A DNA stretch of 34,525 nucleotides from a virus: IMG/VR virus record IMGVR_UViG_3300007539_000006, positions 1-34,525 of that record. One strand, given 5' to 3'. Positions 30,601 through 34,525 of the stretch are shown here, in pieces. The notes beneath the pieces were generated by a model. That model searched no databases. It was given only the letters and a program-made list of their open reading frames with translations, and was not told the origin of the DNA. Position 1 is the first letter of the stretch, and each line of letters starts with the position of its first letter. The translations under genes and the position numbers were made by a program.

Positions 30601-30720
30601 CGCATACCGGGTTTTATGAACTACATGCCCGAATATCAGGACTCAATGTTCAACAGAGCAGACTTAGGCCCTGACCCAGTGCCGGGTGGACCGGCAGTGC
30701 CGCCGACGTATGCCGCATGA
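27640..30720 (+). CDS. Large acidic repeat protein of the tail/ejection region
   Basis: The protein has 1026 residues and is extremely acidic. In order: an acidic N-terminus with a SYEELLEYFGQNPGQLDE helix; a Pro/Gly/Thr-rich linker (about 60-160); a helix pair; a Thr/Asp run (313-332, DTTTDTSTDTTTDTTTDT); three pairs of short repeats (342-605); a helical Glu/Thr-rich part; a hydrophobic helix (ADSTADTIAAVTSITDTITD); a Gly-Thr/Gly-Ala linker (803-830); and a folded C-terminal domain with TLNPQQQSMFAQYVTGKVQA and GRRIPGFMNYMPEYQDSMF. Architecture suits an extended fibrous tail or ejected protein; its exact role is unknown. Confidence 0.75.
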   Translation: MPGSGDETENEDENDNPYDEMSYEELLEYFGQNPGQLDEADVDPATKAQIEDYLASNPIETLVIPGSDPNVVPVVGDQGEVQGPPVPDDYVPPGAGTAPDLTGGTGGTVPVSGPTVDPTINPNVGGPTVPTGGGSTGPIDPGVIPGAGTVYTGSIGAGQGTFIPISAILGELSQLRIEDIEAYNRIMGNVTAAGTVEVTPEITAAIEAMQALADAPGEDMAEKPDAPEATPDSDLAPLTDPTETTDDLTNVDPDDWELDIDLDLFDDTDDIADTDDTADDSDEGTDANVADNTTVIVDDATVPDDPTDDVVVDTTTDTSTDTTTDTTTDTTAADNYADIATAIENGTTTIEDLVNAGIIKINDDVTTSVDALQTAIESGNTDLSELINNGFLEVTATQDLVSSEAADTREVVESESDETQELITTTSEGLADDIETMQDALDEGLVDLDDLIDNGFIDLDESLGESFEDIAEDIAEGNTTLAELVADGFADVNTDIADSLETVIGDLDTATSDITDAATDVTDAATTITETAEGIEGTLETAIDDMQDAIDAGQVDIETLIDDGILEIAEDADEAIEDITTLIDTGQADIQDLLDEGILAIDESVVEAIGGLEGDLDDISESITDTAETTQETVEGAAEDTQELVTETSEATQEAIDELAEALGVSSEDITKAITDGDESIVNSLTEIGEYLDGLPEPIAEALKPFFEDITKGITTLTDGQKKSLKDILEVLGEMNVPVVSAIADSTADTIAAVTSITDTITDIATSVYNRFFAPGEPGEPMTGDEYAADLAAAGGVDRTGGGTGAGTGAGTGAGAGAGTGSGTGEGSGVGGGGTGGGLRDPVAITDYVSIDDDTGTGSGSANIGTQPGEGGTTQPNTFTRPVPIANQQLYGGYMGQAQRLSGTLDTYPQLQRQASEQYGAQVASQFPTLNPQQQSMFAQYVTGKVQAKAGIGQDPGFLPYDIYNQVAPRLAEVLGDVGYYQYSSGRRIPGFMNYMPEYQDSMFNRADLGPDPVPGGPAVPPTYAA
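28576..28634 (+). repeat. Asp-Thr-Thr coding microsatellite
   Basis: Near-tandem 12-bp units encode D-T-T-T / D-T-S-T five times inside the acidic repeat protein. Codons vary (acg, aca, act), so the amino-acid repeat is kept although the DNA has drifted. It probably forms a flexible, acidic spacer. Confidence 0.75.
28663..29454 (+). repeat. Three pairs of coding repeats, each pair 33 residues apart
   Basis: The motif AI..G...I..LI..GIL.I occurs six times in the acidic protein. The key glycines are residues 346 and 379, 444 and 477, 553 and 586: exactly 33 apart in each pair, with 98 and 109 residues between pairs. Examples are AIENGTTTIEDLVNAGIIKI and AIDAGQVDIETLIDDGILEI. The arrangement suggests a repeated two-unit module, probably helical, along a fibrous protein. 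Confidence 0.8.
30046..30129 (+). repeat. 12-bp Gly-Thr/Gly-Ala coding repeat
   Basis: Seven consecutive 12-base units (gga aca ggc gca and variants) encode G-T-G-A-type tetrapeptides. The first three are nearly identical in DNA and the later ones are diverged. This makes a flexible linker before the C-terminal domain of the acidic protein and is a likely site of slippage-driven length change. Confidence 0.8.
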
Positions 30721-31121
30721 CGAAAGTAGTAGGTGTGTGCCCAAGTCAGCTTGGGATTTTCTGGCCTCTGGCAAGTAAGCAAATTGATCGCGCGAACAAC
30801 GTAACCGAAACCGGCTACTCGTTAGACGATCTAAAGCAAAAGATTGCGGACGGTAAAAATCAGTTGTGGCTAATCAACAACGGCAGCGCGGCGGCAATCA
30901 CCGCAATCATGGAGTACCCGCTGCACAGAGCCATCAAAGTGACTTACTTGGGCGGCGATGGCATGGACGAGTGGCTCGCTGACTTTGTTGAGGTCGTTGA
31001 GCAGTTTGGTCGTGATAACGATTGCAAATTTATCGAAACAAACGGGCGCAAAGGGTGGGAGCGAGTATGCAAACCCCTGGGCGCGAAACTTGAATACATT
31101 GTTTTACGAAAGGCGTTGTGA
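30717..31121 (+). CDS. GNAT-like fold protein of the tail region
   Basis: The protein has 134 residues with an ATGA overlap to the acidic protein. The alternating strand-helix pattern LWLINNGSAAAITAIMEYPL, then KVTYLGGDGMDEWLADFVEV, KFIETNGRKGWERVCKPLGA, LEYIVLRKAL resembles the reduced GNAT-like proteins found beside ejection genes of marine podovirus-like phages. The acetyl-CoA-binding loop (Q/RxxGxG/A) is not evident, so it may be structural rather than catalytic. Its stop overlaps the next ATG (TGATG). Confidence 0.6.
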   Translation: MTKVVGVCPSQLGIFWPLASKQIDRANNVTETGYSLDDLKQKIADGKNQLWLINNGSAAAITAIMEYPLHRAIKVTYLGGDGMDEWLADFVEVVEQFGRDNDCKFIETNGRKGWERVCKPLGAKLEYIVLRKAL

Positions 31122-31978
31122 TGTCTGATTTTTTTGGAAAAGACGACGGTAATGAGGTGTCTACAAACCTCGCCAGTTACATTGAACCGTATGTGAAAAC
31201 CGGCTTAGCGGGCGCGTCCCAGCTATACCAATCAGGGGGTCCTGAGTTTTACCCAGATGCCACCTATACGCCGTTCGCGAACCAAACTGAGCTTGGCCTG
31301 CAGATGCTTGAGCAGCAGGGTACGCCGTCGCAGACGACTAACCTTGGCACGCTGCTTGATGACACGGTGCAGGGCAACTACTTAGCGCCAACCACTAATC
31401 CCTATCTGACAGACACGTATAATCAAGCTGCAGGCGAAATTACAGACACGTTTACTAACCAAGTATTGCCTGCACTTTCTGCGCAATTTGGCAGTGCGGG
31501 AGGCTCTGGCTCTCAGATACAGGGGCAGATTGCAACGAACGCGGCAGGCAAACTGGCTGACTCATTAGCCAAACTGCAGACCAATCTCTACGGGCAGAAC
31601 TTCCAGCAAGAACGCGCTCGTCAGATGCAAGCAGGCCAAATGTTACCCATGTACTCACAGCTTGCCCGGCAACCGATTATGGATCAATTGCAGGTGGGTA
31701 GCGCAGTGGAAGGCAAGGCGCGTGAAATACTCGGCGACGAGATCAACCGCTTCAACTACTACCAGACGCGCCCAGAAATGAATTTGCAGAACTACCTGCG
31801 CAACATTTCTGGCAGCTTCCCGACGCAACAAACGATCCCCACCAGTGGCCTTGCAAGCACTCTGGGTTCCGCTGCAACGCTTGGCAGCTTGTTTAACTCA
31901 TTCCAAGGCGATGACGCAGGACCAACAGCCGGTTATGTCGGCACCGGGCTAGGCGCATTACTTGGCTTGTTAGGGTAG
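31121..31978 (+). CDS. Probable DNA-ejection/internal virion protein 1
   Basis: The protein has 285 residues from ATG 31121 (AAAGG upstream; the in-frame GTG 31118 is less likely). The first half has repeated YIEPYVKTGLAGASQLYQSG and NPYLTDTYNQAAGEITDTF segments, with a Gly/Ser-rich middle (FGSAGGSGSQIQGQI) and long amphipathic helices. The C-terminus (GYVGTGLGALLGLLG) is hydrophobic and could insert in membrane. It is followed by proteins of 388 and 716 residues, similar in order and size to P22 ejection proteins gp7, gp20 and gp16. Role inferred from this. Confidence 0.7.
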   Translation: MSDFFGKDDGNEVSTNLASYIEPYVKTGLAGASQLYQSGGPEFYPDATYTPFANQTELGLQMLEQQGTPSQTTNLGTLLDDTVQGNYLAPTTNPYLTDTYNQAAGEITDTFTNQVLPALSAQFGSAGGSGSQIQGQIATNAAGKLADSLAKLQTNLYGQNFQQERARQMQAGQMLPMYSQLARQPIMDQLQVGSAVEGKAREILGDEINRFNYYQTRPEMNLQNYLRNISGSFPTQQTIPTSGLASTLGSAATLGSLFNSFQGDDAGPTAGYVGTGLGALLGLLG

Positions 31979-31987
31979 GGGGCAGCA

Positions 31988-33154
31988 ATGGCAGATAAAA
32001 AACCAACACTGGCGTCACGGCTTTTTGCAGGCGGTGGTTCTGCAGGTTTGCTGGGCGATCCTTTATTTCAAGTCGGCATGGGCTTGCTTGCAAAAGGACA
32101 AGACAACCGCATTCCCTACGCGACTGCAGTGATGCAGGGCTTACAGGGCGCGCAGACGGCGCGTGATGAGGCTACCCGCCGACAATTGCTCGCGGAGCAA
32201 GCGCGTCGCGCAAAGATGCAACAAAAGCTATACGAAGAAAACGTAAAGCGTTTGTTTCCCAACGTGCCTGGCAACATGGCAGCACAGCCTGTGCCGAGCC
32301 AAGTAACGCCTGGTATGGAAATGCAGATGATGGGGCCGCCCACACCACCAACACAAAACCCAATTGCAGGAGCCTTGTTATCTAATCCGCAAGCGGGTTC
32401 TGCCGCATTGATTGAGGGGTTGTTAGGCAAGCAGTTTGGAACATCGTCAGGAAGTGACCCGTCGGCGGTCAAAGAGTATGAATACTTCAGCAAATTGACC
32501 CCAGAGCAACAGCGGGCCTTTATGCGCGTGAAAAGAGCAGACCCAACAACAACCTTCGCGGGCATGCAACTCGCAGTAAATCCGCTAACGGGAGAGATCG
32601 AAGTGCCTGGCGGTGGAAGCCTAGATAATTATTTTGATAAGCAGCTTGCTTTGAAAATGAAAGAGGGAATGCAAAACAACAAAATGATCGTGGTGCTCGA
32701 AGACATGAAGGCCAAAGGCGCGGCAATGAGAGATTTACCGATTGCGCAAGTTGATCTACGCGAAGCAGTGCGAGTCATTAACCAACTGCGCGTGCATCCT
32801 GGTTTAGAGGATGCCGTCGGAAACTATTTTGTCGAATCATTTGCAAACACCGAAGGCAGGAACTTTATAGAAAAGTTAAACGGCCTGCGTGGACGAAACT
32901 TCTTGCAAGCAATTGAAGCGTTGAAGGGTTCTGGAACGATTACAGAAGTTGAGGGGGCCAAAGCAGAAGCGGCATTACAAAGCCTAGCTACCTCTCAAAC
33001 TGAGGCTGGTTTTAGAGAAAGTTTAGACGAACTTGAACGCGCCCTTAAAGTTGGTGTTGATAAATTACGGATGCGCGCTGGTTTGAAGGCTGAGTATGTT
33101 GATGCTGGCACAGAGGGGTCATCAGAGGAGGGCGACGATGGCTTTGACTTCTAG
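31988..33154 (+). CDS. Probable DNA-ejection/internal virion protein 2
   Basis: The protein has 388 residues, with GGGGGCAGC before ATG. The N-terminus is Gly/Ala-rich with a hydrophobic helix (LLGDPLFQVGMGLLA), followed by charged helix (RDEATRRQLLAEQARRAKMQ), a Pro/Met-rich linker, and EYEYFSKLTPEQQRAFMRVK. The C-terminal block GLRGRNFLQAIEALKGSGTI, then EVEGAKAEAALQSLATSQTE, is a pattern I recall from phage DNA-transfer and internal proteins. It probably belongs to the ejected set that forms a channel across the cell envelope. It overlaps the next gene by 17 bp. Confidence 0.75.
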   Translation: MADKKPTLASRLFAGGGSAGLLGDPLFQVGMGLLAKGQDNRIPYATAVMQGLQGAQTARDEATRRQLLAEQARRAKMQQKLYEENVKRLFPNVPGNMAAQPVPSQVTPGMEMQMMGPPTPPTQNPIAGALLSNPQAGSAALIEGLLGKQFGTSSGSDPSAVKEYEYFSKLTPEQQRAFMRVKRADPTTTFAGMQLAVNPLTGEIEVPGGGSLDNYFDKQLALKMKEGMQNNKMIVVLEDMKAKGAAMRDLPIAQVDLREAVRVINQLRVHPGLEDAVGNYFVESFANTEGRNFIEKLNGLRGRNFLQAIEALKGSGTITEVEGAKAEAALQSLATSQTEAGFRESLDELERALKVGVDKLRMRAGLKAEYVDAGTEGSSEEGDDGFDF

Positions 33155-34525
33155 TGATTTAGACAAGCTGCGAGGCGCAACCGATGCGCAACTGCGAAGA
33201 GTTGCAGCTAAGCGTGCTCCTAGCGGCCCAGATCCAGACCCAGAGCGGTATGCGGCAATTCTTGCCGAAATGGAAAGGCGTTCTGATTCGCAAAAAACAA
33301 CGCAGTCACAAAGTCGTCCCTCTGGCTTATTGCAGCGTGCTGGCGATATTGCTACGGCTATAAACCAAGGCATTACGTTTGGATTTGGTGATGAAATCAC
33401 CGGATTGTTAGGCGCTCTTGGATCAATGGGTTCTAATGAATCTTTTGGCGACAGGTATACAAGCTATCGCGATGCGAGTCGGCAAAGCCTTCGCGACTTA
33501 AACCCGGTGGCAAGGGCGGGATTGGAAATAGGGGGCGGGCTGTTGTCAGGCAGTGCTGCGCTTGGCGCAGGACGTCAATTAATGGGGCAAGCCAATCGTA
33601 TGCTGCCGCAACAGGTGCAGCAATTTGCGCCAAAAGTAGCGCCTCGGTTGGTTGAGCCAATGACGCGCACACAAGCGGCTACGACGGGTGCAGGGGCAGG
33701 CGGCATCGCTGGGGTTGGTGCGTCAGAAAGACCTTTAAGCGACCCAGAGATCGGCACAGACGCCGTATTTGGGGCCGCTTTCGGTGGCGGGTTGAATGCA
33801 GCGACGTTTTTAACGCCGACACAACGGCAGCAGTTGGCAACGCAAGCTAGATCGCTACTTGGTCAGGCTCCTACGGCTGAATATGGACGGCAGGCTAGAC
33901 GCGCCGTGACGCGAGCAATGGACGACGAAGAATTGACGCCTGCGATGGCGTCAGAACGATTGTCAACGATGCCACCGGGGGCAAGTTTGCTAGATGTCGG
34001 GGCGCCCGGCGGTACGATCAAAGAATTGGGCGAGGGCATTGTTGTAGGTGGTGGCCCTGCTGCAACAAAAGTAAACCGAGTGATTCGGGGTAGAAAAGAT
34101 GAAGCCCCTGCGCGGGTCGACGAGATGTTGTCTGACTTAATGGGCAATCCAAGCGCGTTTTATAAGACAAAAGACGAGCTAGAACAGAAAATGAAGGCTG
34201 ATTCTGCGCCGTTATACGAACAATTTAGGCGTATTGAGTTGGAGATGACGCCTGCGCTTGAAGACGTCATTGACCGATTGGACGCGGCAAAAGCTGGGAA
34301 CGCAAACATATTAGATCGTGGGCGCAGGCTGATGTATGCGTCTGGAGAACTCAAAGTACCTGGAAAAGGCGACAAGCCAGAATTGGTAGCAGGAAAGGGC
34401 GACGAGCCAGTAATAAACGCAACCGTTTTAGATGGTGCCAAACAGCACCTTGATTCTTTAATTGCTGCGGCAATTAAAAACGGAGATGGCCCAACTGCGA
34501 GAGCGTTTAATATGCTCAACAACGA
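33138..34525 (+). CDS. Large ejection/internal virion protein, N-terminal part (continues at 1)
   Basis: The frame opens at ATG 33138 (GGAGGGCGACG upstream) and has no stop before the window end; through the 123-bp repeat it continues to 886, giving 716 residues. Features are DKLRGATDAQLRRVAAKRAP at the start, the recurring phage motif GITFGFGDEITGLLGALGS near residue 80, a Gly/Ala-rich hydrophobic stretch (AGLEIGGGLLSGSAALGAG) and long charged helices. The length and last place in the late operon resemble P22 gp16. A short local duplication (GKGDKPELVAGKGDEPV) lies near residue 420. Confidence 0.82.
   Translation, partial: MALTSSDLDKLRGATDAQLRRVAAKRAPSGPDPDPERYAAILAEMERRSDSQKTTQSQSRPSGLLQRAGDIATAINQGITFGFGDEITGLLGALGSMGSNESFGDRYTSYRDASRQSLRDLNPVARAGLEIGGGLLSGSAALGAGRQLMGQANRMLPQQVQQFAPKVAPRLVEPMTRTQAATTGAGAGGIAGVGASERPLSDPEIGTDAVFGAAFGGGLNAATFLTPTQRQQLATQARSLLGQAPTAEYGRQARRAVTRAMDDEELTPAMASERLSTMPPGASLLDVGAPGGTIKELGEGIVVGGGPAATKVNRVIRGRKDEAPARVDEMLSDLMGNPSAFYKTKDELEQKMKADSAPLYEQFRRIELEMTPALEDVIDRLDAAKAGNANILDRGRRLMYASGELKVPGKGDKPELVAGKGDEPVINATVLDGAKQHLDSLIAAAIKNGDGPTARAFNMLNN
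34403..34525. repeat. Terminal direct repeat, right copy
   Basis: This is identical to bases 1-123 over all 123 positions and lies in frame within the junction-spanning ejection gene. When one copy is removed the genome closes as a circle of about 34,402 bp. Confidence 0.95.

Overview
The window looks like one complete genome of a temperate, short-tailed (podovirus-like) phage, assembled as a circle and cut inside a gene. Bases 1-123 are identical to bases 34403-34525, so the unique genome is about 34,402 bp. One 716-codon gene starts at 33138, runs off the right end and finishes at 886. The phage origin follows from terminase, portal, scaffold, major capsid, tail, holin and endolysin genes. 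Integrase, excisionase, a CI-like repressor and an attachment site show that it is temperate. The attachment core copies the 3' part of a tRNA-Arg(ACG) gene with an encoded CCA end, which points to a proteobacterial host, probably a gammaproteobacterium. Many of the small proteins and the tail-fibre repeats resemble families I associate with marine phages; that is recall, not a search.

Layout: 1-4952 holds the end of the junction-spanning gene, a small beta-rich protein and a 1238-residue tail fibre. 4996-6067 holds small tail-associated proteins and a coiled-coil/membrane protein, closed by a terminator (6091-6114). 6145-8114 is the lysis region: small membrane proteins, a three-TM holin and an M15 peptidase endolysin. 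8115-8358 is attP, with a 47-bp tRNA-derived core, two flanking pairs of 11-bp repeats and a perfect IHF consensus. 8359-10862 (minus strand) is the integration/recombination operon: int, xis, erf and three small genes. 10930-11842 (minus) is the lysogeny operon: cI plus an unrecognised 190-residue protein. 12014-15631 (plus) is cro, replication/SSB, small nucleases, a C5 cytosine methyltransferase with a second protein-like frame nested inside it, and a Q-like late regulator. 15644-16098 carries an operator-overlapped promoter, a small ORF and a strong terminator, an arrangement like lambda pR'-tR'. 16111-34525 is the late operon: three small basic proteins, TerS, TerL, P22-like portal, a 787-residue virion protein with an N-terminal ADP-ribosyltransferase-like domain, scaffold, SU10-like capsid, adaptor, nozzle-like protein, a 1026-residue acidic repeat protein, and three probable ejection proteins.

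Regulation: a 17-bp inverted-repeat site (TTCAnnn-3-nnnTGAA) occurs at the cI/cro intergenic region, upstream of the recombination operon and over the -35 box of the promoter at 15656-15684. This suggests that one repressor pair controls three transcription units.

Most interesting items: the dual-frame methyltransferase locus; the ART-like domain in a virion gene; the dispersed operators; the attP architecture, in which int would lie at the end away from the rebuilt tRNA; three pairs of repeats each exactly 33 residues apart in the acidic protein; and an unannotated 24-residue membrane peptide gene at 10788-10862.
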